From Vulcanisaeta sp. MG_3 (GTDB lineage: Archaea; Thermoproteota; Thermoprotei; Thermoproteales; Thermocladiaceae), in contig LOCH01000075.1 in the NCBI GenBank assembly GCA_001516765.1, forward strand, positions 1-5,524: a stretch of DNA of 5,524 nt. Reading direction: 5' to 3'. The notes under the pieces are model-generated. The model made no database searches. It saw only the letters and a list, made by a program, of their open reading frames with translations, and was not told the origin of the DNA. Positions 1-4,992 of this stretch are shown one piece after another (within the stretch, counting starts at the first letter, position 1; every line of letters starts with the position of its first letter). The position numbers and the translations under genes are program-made.

Positions 1-8
1 GCTGAATA

Positions 9-22
9 ACCCATTTAAAACC
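9..22 (-). promoter_or_regulatory. Possible promoter for a divergent gene left of the window
   Basis: Read on the minus strand, this stretch gives a TATA-like GGTTTTAAATG core. Initiation about 25 nt downstream would fall just outside the left edge. That would make bases 1-83 a divergent intergenic region. This rests only on sequence resemblance. The neighbouring gene is not visible, so the call is weak. Confidence 0.2.
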
Positions 23-46
23 TTACCAACATGATCGAGGATGGGG

Positions 47-60
47 AAAAGATTTATTTC
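47..60 (+). promoter_or_regulatory. TATA-type promoter of the MBL-fold gene
   Basis: An AAAAGATTTATTT element has its T/A core centred near base 56, about 28 nt before the ATG at 84. This matches the TATA-to-start spacing of the other first genes in the window (29-31 nt) and suggests a leaderless mRNA. The GTG at 78 would be only 22 nt away, so the spacing favours ATG 84 as the start. Confidence 0.5.
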
Positions 61-83
61 TTCGCATCCCCAATCTAGTGGAA

Positions 84-794
84 ATGAATGCTAACAATGA
101 ATTAGTAATTGATGTGGTTTGCGACAATGAGGTAAAGGCGCCGGGTATTCAGGGTGACAACTCAATATCATTACTTATAAATGGTGAATTGATGATTGAT
201 ACATGCTCAAGTACCGAGAGGCTCTTGGGGAATATGAAGGCTATGGGTATCAATGCAAATCCTAGGCTCCTTGTTATCTCAACACCCATCAATCACCATT
301 GGGGCGGTTTAGATGCACTGGCTGGTGTTGCAAAGGTTGCAATCCCAATAGATAATACGGTAAATAGTTTCGAGCTCAGGGACAGGTTAGATAGGCTTGG
401 GTTCGATGTTATTGAGGTTGGTGGTAGGGAGAGGTTTAAGCTTGGTTTTGGTTCTGTTGAGCTTATTAGGGTTGGTAATAAAAGGGTTGGTGAGCTGCTG
501 ATCTACATACCAAGCCATAAATTACTGATAAGCGGTTGTGGATTAAATCTTTGGTTAATCGATGACGATCAGTTACTAAGGTTCTTTAAGGAGCTTGATA
601 TTAGGCATTTCGTGGGTGGGTTAGGAGCAACATCAACCAGTGAATATCAAGGGGTACTGTTGAGAGACATCATTAGGAATTTGGCATCAATTTACCCACT
701 ACATGGTACTGGACCCAAATTGAGGAGGGAATTGGTGAGTAATCATAGGAATGCGCATGATGTTGGTGCAGGGTCCATCGTGAGGATTAGGTGA
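84..794 (+). CDS. Degenerate metallo-beta-lactamase-fold protein
   Basis: This 236-aa soluble protein resembles the MBL-fold group that includes archaeal dihydropterin-type phosphate synthase-like enzymes. Seen in order: a LMIDT strand near residue 40 (the usual LLxDTG), STPINHHWGGL near 66-76 at the HxHxDH position, ISGCGL near 150 at the family's TGCSH position, a GG turn near 178, and YPLHGTG near 205-210 matching the P(T/C)HCTG end. Most metal-binding positions are changed: only the last His of the first motif and the His of LHGTG remain. A hydrolytic zinc enzyme is therefore unlikely, and a binding or regulatory role, or another chemistry, is inferred. The ATG at 84 is chosen over the GTG at 78 because of promoter spacing. 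The site-2 protease gene starts 5 nt downstream, so the two are probably co-transcribed. The fold is fairly secure; the function is unknown. Confidence 0.72.
   Translation: MNANNELVIDVVCDNEVKAPGIQGDNSISLLINGELMIDTCSSTERLLGNMKAMGINANPRLLVISTPINHHWGGLDALAGVAKVAIPIDNTVNSFELRDRLDRLGFDVIEVGGRERFKLGFGSVELIRVGNKRVGELLIYIPSHKLLISGCGLNLWLIDDDQLLRFFKELDIRHFVGGLGATSTSEYQGVLLRDIIRNLASIYPLHGTGPKLRRELVSNHRNAHDVGAGSIVRIR
790..794 (+). promoter_or_regulatory. Shine-Dalgarno for the site-2 protease start
   Basis: GGTGA lies 5 nt before the ATG at 800 and overlaps the stop codon of the upstream gene. The same motif at the same spacing precedes the AGOG gene at 2572. It supports ATG 800 over the GTG at 791, which lies inside the motif itself. 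Confidence 0.55.
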
Positions 795-799
795 GGGCA

Positions 800-1117
800 A
801 TGCAGTACCTTGGCTTGATAATAGTTATTGCGGCATGGTTTGCCCTAGTCGGCATCATATACCTACTCAGGATTCTTGGTGTTAAGATACCGGTCAGGGT
901 TTACTACGGTTTATTCATAATGCTTAGGGATGAGGAGTTGGTTAAGGAGGTGATAGCACCGCTGGGTAACCTACTACGTAGGATACCTAGTTGGTTAATA
1001 ATGGCCCTTGACCATAGGCCTATTCCTATTATCCATGTTCATAATTGTACCAATACCACTGACCATACTAGGCATAAACGTGTGGGGCTTACCATCAATG
1101 CTCTACCTAATGGTTAG
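800..1117 (+). CDS. Site-2 protease, N-terminal segment (frame 2)
   Basis: From ATG 800 the frame encodes a hydrophobic helix (residues about 3-22) and an amphipathic stretch with YYGLFIMLRDEE, then RRIPSWLIMAL at about 60-70. This resembles the membrane entry and cytosolic linker before the catalytic core of archaeal S2P proteins. After base 1009 this frame turns polar and His/Thr-rich (HVHNCTNTTDHTRHK) and stops at 1115-1117. That tail is very probably an out-of-frame reading of the next segment's DNA. The real protein continues in frame 0 as TIGLFLLSMF from base 1011. The segment alone has no catalytic residues. Confidence 0.6.
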   Translation: MQYLGLIIVIAAWFALVGIIYLLRILGVKIPVRVYYGLFIMLRDEELVKEVIAPLGNLLRRIPSWLIMALDHRPIPIIHVHNCTNTTDHTRHKRVGLTINALPNG

Positions 1118-1655
1118 AAACCTCGTGCTCATGGTCATAGCAGTCACACACAAATTAAGCCCTATCGAGACCGTGGAGAGGGGCTTCACACCATTGGCAC
1201 CATTGATACCTGGAGTTACGATATCACTTTACACATTCATTTACGTAATAGTGGCCATAGGCCTCGGCATACTACTTCACGAGATGGCCCACGGAGCCGT
1301 ATCGTCCAGGTTTAACGTGAAGATAAAGTCCGGTGGAGCCTTCGCCCTTCTATTCCTCGCCTTTGGCGGTTTTGTTGAGATCGACGAAGAGGAACTGAGG
1401 AGTAGGAGCCTTGCCGTAAGGCTTGCGGTGTACTCAAGCGGGGTCTTTATGAATATAGTACTTGCCTACATCGCTGTAGCCCTGGTGGGGTTAGCATTAC
1501 TGAGTCCTCAATTGACCCAGGGTCTTTTGGGTACGACTATCGTGTATGTGGTTAATTCCACAGATGCGGCGTTTAAGACCGGTTACGTGATTACGGCGAT
1601 CAATGGACACCCAATAGCCAGTGTTTATTCCTTAATATCCACCCTGGTTCCGTAA
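1008..1655 (+). CDS. Site-2 protease, catalytic HExxH segment (frame 0)
   Basis: A TTG at 1008 is the first possible start in this frame, but it has no Shine-Dalgarno and lies in the middle of an apparent membrane helix, so an independent start is doubtful. Counting from that TTG, the segment has helices at about 2-23, 71-90 and 132-165. HEMAHG sits at 91-96 with two zinc-binding His and the catalytic Glu, followed by an FGGFVEIDEEEL stretch as in M50 proteases. A PDZ-like beginning follows (VVNSTDAAFKTGYVITAING, about 180-199). It ends at TAA 1653-1655 in the middle of the PDZ-like domain. Without the next segment it lacks the DG motif that supplies the third zinc ligand, so on its own it should be inactive. 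Confidence 0.65.
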   Translation: MTIGLFLLSMFIIVPIPLTILGINVWGLPSMLYLMVRNLVLMVIAVTHKLSPIETVERGFTPLAPLIPGVTISLYTFIYVIVAIGLGILLHEMAHGAVSSRFNVKIKSGGAFALLFLAFGGFVEIDEEELRSRSLAVRLAVYSSGVFMNIVLAYIAVALVGLALLSPQLTQGLLGTTIVYVVNSTDAAFKTGYVITAINGHPIASVYSLISTLVP

Positions 1656-2038
1656 GTTCAGGTAATGTTACGCTCACGATGTATAACCCAGTCAATGGTG
1701 CTGTGATTAATGAGGTCGTGAGTACTAGGAATTTAACAATGGCGCTCCTGGGCTACTCAGCCCTTTATATTAGTCCGTGGAACATCGTTGTCGAGAGCAG
1801 GTCCTTCTATAACTTAATGTTTTGGATATACACGCTAAACCTCACACTCGCATTACTCAACGCATTCCCTGCATACCCACTTGATGGTGGACAATTCCTA
1901 GACTCATTATTATCAAAGGTTATTGTGAACCAATCCGTAAGAAGTAAGGTCATGATAGCACTATCGATTGTTTTCTGGTCCCTCATAGGCCTGACACTCT
2001 ATTACACATTAATGACTGGTCTCTATAGGTTAATTTGA
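1643..2038 (+). CDS. Site-2 protease, C-terminal segment with PLDGG (frame 2)
   Basis: In frame 2 from about base 1643 the translation reads PGSVSSGNVTLTMYNP, the expected second half of the PDZ-like domain begun in frame 0. After it come a membrane helix and NAFPAYPLDGGQF, the conserved NxxPxxPLDGG signature of S2P proteases with its zinc-ligand Asp. A final hydrophobic helix follows before TGA 2036-2038. The first ATG is at 1679, but a separate protein starting there would cut the PDZ-like domain and has no visible ribosome binding site. It is most simply the C-terminal third of the same gene. Confidence 0.62.
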   Translation, partial: PGSVSSGNVTLTMYNPVNGAVINEVVSTRNLTMALLGYSALYISPWNIVVESRSFYNLMFWIYTLNLTLALLNAFPAYPLDGGQFLDSLLSKVIVNQSVRSKVMIALSIVFWSLIGLTLYYTLMTGLYRLI

Positions 2039-2050
2039 TTTGATTGAAGA

Positions 2051-2064
2051 ATTAATTTTAATAT
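2051..2064 (+). promoter_or_regulatory. TATA-type promoter of the membrane protein/AGOG operon
   Basis: ATTAATTTTAATAT has its core centred near base 2060, 29 nt before the ATG at 2089. This fits a leaderless transcript starting at that ATG. It also argues against the in-frame TTG at 2077, which would be only 17 nt from the box. The T-rich stretch just before it (2033-2062) may also serve as the 3' end of the upstream protease transcript. Confidence 0.55.
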
Positions 2065-2088
2065 GCACTAAGGCGGTTGGGCTTCATT

Positions 2089-2571
2089 ATGAGTAGTGCT
2101 GAGGTTAGGGTGAGGGTTAGGAGGGGTTTTATACTCGGCCTTGTAATCACAGTCCTACTCTTTCTAATGGGGTTTGTGCATGTAGGCGAGGCCTTCGCAC
2201 TTGAGTATAGGGTTTATGGCTACGTGATTTATAGGTCAGGCGAGGTAGTGCATGTTAATTACGTACCACTTTACATCTACATGTGGAGGGTCTCCTCACT
2301 ATTGTTTCTGGCATGGGTTCTTGTTTACATAGCCTATGTAATAAAGCCCTCAATAGTCCTTGATGCATCCGGCATCATATATGGCGTCTTCTACATAGTG
2401 ACCCACTATATTTACCTATTCACAATAGGTGCTCCAGTGATTCTTTATCCATTTACGTACGTGCTCATAACCATAGGTAAGCCACTCCTCTACCTTGATT
2501 GGGGTCAGGTAATTGCTGTGATAACCCTTTGGAGATTTTTCGTAATTCGTAGGAGCATGACGGTGAAGTGA
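2089..2571 (+). CDS. Small multi-pass membrane protein of unknown function
   Basis: I do not recognise a family. The 160-aa product begins with a basic stretch (EVRVRVRRG, residues 5-13), followed by a first helix (about 14-34). A short loop rich in Tyr and Val, probably outside the cell, comes next. A second helix (about 65-86) and two or three more hydrophobic stretches (about 95-115, 118-138 and 140-155) lead to a basic end, RRSMTVK. The basic residues at both termini suggest that both ends are cytosolic. ATG 2089 is chosen over TTG 2077 because it sits 29 nt from a TATA-like box. Its stop is directly followed by the AGOG start codon, with no spacer, so the two are almost certainly co-transcribed. 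A functional link to DNA repair is not shown. Confidence 0.7.
   Translation: MSSAEVRVRVRRGFILGLVITVLLFLMGFVHVGEAFALEYRVYGYVIYRSGEVVHVNYVPLYIYMWRVSSLLFLAWVLVYIAYVIKPSIVLDASGIIYGVFYIVTHYIYLFTIGAPVILYPFTYVLITIGKPLLYLDWGQVIAVITLWRFFVIRRSMTVK
2562..2566 (+). promoter_or_regulatory. Shine-Dalgarno for the AGOG gene
   Basis: GGTGA lies within the last codons of the upstream membrane protein gene, 5 nt before the ATG at 2572. Motif and spacing match the site before the protease gene. This agrees with internal operon genes using leadered initiation and possible translational coupling. Confidence 0.5.
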
Positions 2572-3417
2572 ATGTTGGGGGATGTAGGGAGTGCCATAGC
2601 CTCGGTACTACGTAAGTTGGGCATTGATTGGATTAGGCAGTTTGAGGAGAGGGATTCCCAATTCATTGCAATTGCTAGGCTATGCAATGGGTTGCATGAT
2701 GTCAATCTAACCCTAAAACTCACAATACTTAACTCATTAGTTAGTTATCAATTGGTGGGTAAGGGTGAGGATCACTGGAATTACTTCGCTAACTACTTCA
2801 TCAATAATAAACCAGGAAACCTCTGTAGAGATTTCCAAAACTATGTATTTAACAGTAAATACCTGGCTAGGTACAGGGATGCGCGGATCAAGAGGGTTGA
2901 AAACGTTTGCCCCAAAATCGTTAATAGGGACCTCACGATATACGCAAGGGATATGCTCGGGTTGTGGAGGTTTATCACGAACACTGTTGGAGGCTCTGGC
3001 GAGGAGAAGACCGTAGTCTTCTCCGTAAAGATGTCCTACTACGTGTACAGGGCCTGTGGTTTCGAGACGGCAATACCCATGGAAATACCCATACCCGTGG
3101 ATTACAGGGTTTCCGTAATAACAATATGCAGTGGGCTCCTGCCGATGGGCTCCTTATACGATCTCGGCAAGATGGTTAGGGAGGTCATGGTTAAGCGCAG
3201 GAGGGAAATCCAAAATGCCTGGGGTGAGATTGGTAAATTAAGTGGTATACCACCCCTCAACCTGGACTCTGTGGTTTGGGTCTTAGGCGGATTATTGATT
3301 AATTCCTCATTCAACATCAACGGCACCCTGGATGGTCTGAGAAAATTGGGTATTCACGAAAATGAGGATGTCATTGAACTACTTCACCTACTCGGCGGCC
3401 GCTGCATAGTTAAGTAG
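2572..3417 (+). CDS. N-glycosylase/DNA lyase, AGOG-type 8-oxoguanine glycosylase
   Basis: This 281-aa protein removes 8-oxoguanine from DNA and cleaves at the resulting abasic site (base excision repair). It matches the archaeal AGOG family of the HhH-GPD superfamily along its length: LVSYQLVGKGEDHWNYFA (56-73), SKYLARYRDARIKR (95-108), EEKTVVFSVKM (144-154), IPIPVDYRV (172-180), CSGLLP (186-191) and GIPPLNLDSVVWVLGG (225-240). By spacing, Lys146 and Asp177 correspond to the catalytic Lys140 and Asp172 reported for the Pyrobaculum aerophilum enzyme. Phe150, Asp232 and Trp236 fit its base-pocket residues Phe144, Asp218 and Trp222; these numbers are from memory. Length is slightly above the usual 250 or so residues because of a longer C-terminus. 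The ATG directly abuts the stop of the membrane protein gene. The last 34 bp overlap the 3' end of the convergent minus-strand gene. Confidence 0.9.
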   Translation: MLGDVGSAIASVLRKLGIDWIRQFEERDSQFIAIARLCNGLHDVNLTLKLTILNSLVSYQLVGKGEDHWNYFANYFINNKPGNLCRDFQNYVFNSKYLARYRDARIKRVENVCPKIVNRDLTIYARDMLGLWRFITNTVGGSGEEKTVVFSVKMSYYVYRACGFETAIPMEIPIPVDYRVSVITICSGLLPMGSLYDLGKMVREVMVKRRREIQNAWGEIGKLSGIPPLNLDSVVWVLGGLLINSSFNINGTLDGLRKLGIHENEDVIELLHLLGGRCIVK

Positions 3418-3680
3418 GTATTAATTACCAATTCCCTCGCCTCCCTATACGTTCGCGATAAGTTCTTATCCGTCTTGAATCGACGTAGGAGTTCGACCGC
3501 ACCATCCTTTACTGAGATGTACCCAGAGGATGTCAACCTATCCATGATCCTCCTGGCGTACTCGTCACCGAGCCAATAAGAGATTAACCTATACACCTTC
3601 AAATACTTGAGTTTGGCTTTACCGCCTTTAAGCTCGAGCTCCTCAAGGAGTAACAACGCTAACCTAGCCTCAGTGCTCAT
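3384..3680 (-). CDS. Small hypothetical protein, possibly winged-helix
   Basis: This charged 98-aa soluble protein belongs to no family I recognise. Residues 4-17 form a Leu-rich helix (ARLALLLLEELELK). A Lys-rich turn follows, then helix patterns at about 25-48 and LTSSGYISVKDGAVELLRRF (49-68), where the YISVKDGAVEL part looks like a wing hairpin. Together they suggest, without proving, a winged-helix DNA-binding domain. The C-terminal 30 residues are basic and helical. The ATG at 3680 overlaps the end of the upstream dehydratase subunit gene by 11 bp (ATGAGCACTGA) and has a GGTGAGGT site upstream, so this start is well supported. A longer reading from 3728 would lie entirely within the upstream gene. 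The 3' end overlaps the AGOG gene by 34 bp tail-to-tail. Co-expression with the mevalonate pathway subunit is likely; its job is unknown. Confidence 0.68.
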   Translation of the reverse strand: MSTEARLALLLLEELELKGGKAKLKYLKVYRLISYWLGDEYARRIMDRLTSSGYISVKDGAVELLRRFKTDKNLSRTYREARELVINTYLTMQRPPSR

Positions 3681-4059
3681 CGACGTAGACCTCACCCCTG
3701 TCAAGATCAACGCGCACCGCGGTACCATCCTTAAGAGTTAATAATTCCCTTGGTAAATCCGTCATTATCGGTATCTGCGCCATAATTGCACCTATTATGA
3801 GCATCGTGTCAGCTTTAACACTAAGTATAACTCGGGGGGCTTTGCCGTACTTACTCAATTGGTACATTACGTAAGGGCCTACCGTAGAACCTCTAGAGCT
3901 TGGTATCGCCAAAACCTTACCTGCGATGCTTGTGTTGGTAATCCTTATGATACCATTCCTGCCATCAACATCGCCCAGAAAGGAAAGCGGTTCCCTATAA
4001 ACAACAAGTTCGCCCTCCACAATACCGCTTCCAAATAATGTTTTTCCCCTCAAAATCAT
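3670..4059 (-). CDS. Phosphomevalonate dehydratase small subunit (DUF126, aconitase X swivel)
   Basis: This 129-aa protein matches the DUF126/COG1786 swivel subunit. Together with the aconitase X-type large subunit it dehydrates (R)-5-phosphomevalonate to trans-anhydromevalonate 5-phosphate in the archaeal mevalonate pathway for isoprenoid lipids. Seen: EGELVVYREPLSFLGDVDG (15-33), IAGKVLAIPSSRGSTVGPYV (45-64) with the Ser/Gly-rich presumed phosphate-binding loop, KAPRVILSVKADTMLIIGAI (73-92) and IPIMTDLP (96-103). These appear in the usual order and length, so the protein is full-length. The large subunit, which carries the iron-sulfur cluster, is not in this window. A TATA-like box 29-30 nt upstream of ATG 4059 suggests leaderless transcription. 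The next gene downstream overlaps it by 11 bp. Family assignment is strong; the reaction follows from work on other archaea. Confidence 0.87.
   Translation of the reverse strand: MILRGKTLFGSGIVEGELVVYREPLSFLGDVDGRNGIIRITNTSIAGKVLAIPSSRGSTVGPYVMYQLSKYGKAPRVILSVKADTMLIIGAIMAQIPIMTDLPRELLTLKDGTAVRVDLDRGEVYVDEH
3689..3696 (-). promoter_or_regulatory. Shine-Dalgarno for the 98-aa gene
   Basis: On the minus strand GGTGAGGT ends 8 nt before the ATG at 3680, inside the upstream coding sequence. It supports the ATG 3680 start and translation as the second gene of the operon. Confidence 0.45.
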
Positions 4060-4083
4060 TACATACTCAAGGTATTAAGGCTT

Positions 4084-4096
4084 GATTTTTAAGGTT
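4084..4096 (-). promoter_or_regulatory. TATA-type promoter of the phosphomevalonate dehydratase subunit operon
   Basis: The minus strand reads AACCTTAAAAATC, with an A/T core at about 4085-4092. Its centre is 29-30 nt before the ATG at 4059, and no Shine-Dalgarno is seen in between. This fits leaderless initiation. It lies in the 57-bp gap after the peroxiredoxin gene, so the operon is probably transcribed separately from it. Confidence 0.55.
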
Positions 4097-4116
4097 AAGG
4101 TTTAGTGAAAGTTCCC

Positions 4117-4809
4117 TTACTCAATCCTGATCCTAATGATCTGCTTGGTCTCCTCAACCTCATTCTTAGGTATCTCCCTATACGTTAACCACCAGGCATA
4201 ACCCTTATACTGCTGCAGTCTCTTGGGGGCCTCCTCGACATTGTGTGGTGGTGGGTTTAGGACGTTCTCACCAATTAACTCATTATAGGGCCAGTTGGCT
4301 GGCATTACCGCACCGTACTTATCGATTAGCTGTAGCGACCTCACCATCCTGAGTATCTCGGGTATGTTCCTACCAAGCTCAAGTGGGTAATACAGTATTG
4401 CCCTTATCACAGCCTTATCATCGACTATGAAGACGGCCCTCACCGTAGCCGTCCCAGACTCCGCATGTATCAGACCCAATGCCTTCGCAACATTGCCTAG
4501 TGGGTCAGCGATTATTGGGAACGGTATCTTTACCTTCAACTCCCTCTCAATCCAGGTAACCCACTCAATGTGGCTTATGTCGGAGTCAACGCTCAACCCT
4601 ATCAGCTCGGTATTCAATTTCTTAAAGTCATCGTAGTGCTTCGCGAAGCTCACAAACTCCGTTGTGCATACAGGCGTGAAGTCGGCTGGATGGCTGAAGA
4701 GTATGAACCACCTGCCCTTGAATGCGTCGGGTAGTTTCATTGGTCCATGGGTAGTTACCACATTTAGTTCAGGGAACTTCTCCCCTATTGATGGGATTGT
4801 GATTGGCAT
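4117..4809 (-). CDS. Peroxiredoxin, Prx6-type, lacking C-terminal cysteines
   Basis: This 230-aa thiol peroxidase reduces hydrogen peroxide and organic peroxides in the cytoplasm. Visible: [14 protein letters not shown] (39-52) with Pro41, Thr45 and the peroxidatic Cys48; [13 protein letters not shown] (71-83); Arg124 in [10 protein letters not shown]; and the long Prx6-type C-terminal domain with [10 protein letters not shown] (168-177) and [13 protein letters not shown] (186-198). Cys48 is the only cysteine. Relatives such as Aeropyrum pernix thioredoxin peroxidase carry two Cys six residues apart near the C-terminus (Cys207 and Cys213). Here the matching segment reads [10 protein letters not shown], with Gly203 and Thr209. 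A 1-Cys mechanism using an external thiol is therefore inferred. Length is normal for the family, which in archaea usually forms decamers. ATG 4809 is supported by a TATA-like box 29 nt upstream. The gene stands alone and diverges from the membrane protein at 4993. Confidence 0.92.
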   Translation of the reverse strand: MPITIPSIGEKFPELNVVTTHGPMKLPDAFKGRWFILFSHPADFTPVCTTEFVSFAKHYDDFKKLNTELIGLSVDSDISHIEWVTWIERELKVKIPFPIIADPLGNVAKALGLIHAESGTATVRAVFIVDDKAVIRAILYYPLELGRNIPEILRMVRSLQLIDKYGAVMPANWPYNELIGENVLNPPPHNVEEAPKRLQQYKGYAWWLTYREIPKNEVEETKQIIRIRIE

Positions 4810-4832
4810 ACGGTATTGGTGTCAAATTTAGT

Positions 4833-4845
4833 TACTTAAAAGAAT
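4833..4845 (-). promoter_or_regulatory. TATA-type promoter of the peroxiredoxin gene
   Basis: The minus strand reads TTCTTTTAAGTAA, with its core centred near 4838, 29 nt before the ATG at 4809. No Shine-Dalgarno is present, so the mRNA is probably leaderless. The 183-bp divergent region 4810-4992 is very AT-rich, especially around 4877-4920. No clear operator or inverted repeat was found in it, so redox control cannot be read from the sequence. Confidence 0.55.
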
Positions 4846-4949
4846 ACTCTAAGTTAATTTAAGTGAACTTGTCGATGGATTTTTATCATTTTATACATTA
4901 GTAAAATATTATATATTAATGATTCGTTAATTCACGTTTTATTTTTTGA

Positions 4950-4967
4950 CTTAAAAACTTAATAATC
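4950..4967 (+). promoter_or_regulatory. TATA-type promoter of the right-edge membrane protein
   Basis: CTTAAAAACTTAATAATC contains two A/T cores. The second (4958-4966) is centred 31 nt before the ATG at 4993, consistent with leaderless initiation. The first is about 38 nt away and fits less well. A T-rich tract just upstream (4936-4948) may help melting. Confidence 0.45.
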
Positions 4968-4992
4968 GGCGTGCTAACATCCTTTGGGTTGT

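Larger units (their letters stand above)
800..2038 (+). pseudogene. Site-2 protease (peptidase M50), interrupted by two frameshifts
   Basis: Three consecutive reading frames join into one intramembrane zinc metalloprotease of about 412 aa. Order: N-terminal membrane helix (800-1009, frame 2); further helices, the HEMAHG zinc motif at 1278-1295 and the first half of a PDZ-like domain (about 1010-1642, frame 0); then the rest of the PDZ-like domain and NAFPAYPLDGGQ with the third zinc ligand Asp at 1883-1885 (about 1643-2038, frame 2). S2P proteases cut membrane-bound substrates such as anti-sigma factors or membrane-tethered regulators; the archaeal substrate here is unknown. One extra base near 1003-1010 and one missing base near 1641-1645 would restore a single frame. 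The bases between keep coding character, and all catalytic motifs are intact. This fits sequencing error or very recent inactivation better than an old pseudogene. It is the second gene of the unit led by the MBL-fold gene. Confidence 0.8.

Noticed and set aside
1041..1117. His/Thr-rich tail (HVHNCTNTTDHTRHK) as a metal-binding end of a small membrane protein
   Set aside because: The same DNA in frame 0 encodes a hydrophobic helix expected in the protease. The tail is an out-of-frame artefact of the first frame break.
2505..2723. 72-codon open frame on the minus strand across the membrane protein/AGOG junction
   Set aside because: It is antisense to two well-supported genes, has no promoter or ribosome site, and has no recognisable protein pattern.
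2765..3179. Two short plus-strand frames inside the AGOG gene (2765-3016 and 2964-3179)
   Set aside because: They are shadows of the AGOG gene, whose frame carries all the family motifs. Their translations have no coherent domain character.
3102..3326. 74-codon minus-strand frame inside AGOG
   Set aside because: It is antisense to the catalytic region of a strongly identified gene, with no start signals.
3681..3728. Longer N-terminus (from 3728) for the 98-aa protein
   Set aside because: The extra 16 residues lie entirely within the dehydratase subunit gene. ATG 3680 has a good ribosome site and the typical short overlap.
4427..4636. 69-codon plus-strand frame inside the peroxiredoxin gene
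   Set aside because: It is antisense to a clear peroxiredoxin gene, with no promoter or Shine-Dalgarno.
4877..4920. AT-rich stretch (TATTATATATTAATG) as a replication origin element or IS end
   Set aside because: There are no origin-type repeats, no terminal inverted repeats and no target duplication. It is ordinary divergent promoter DNA.
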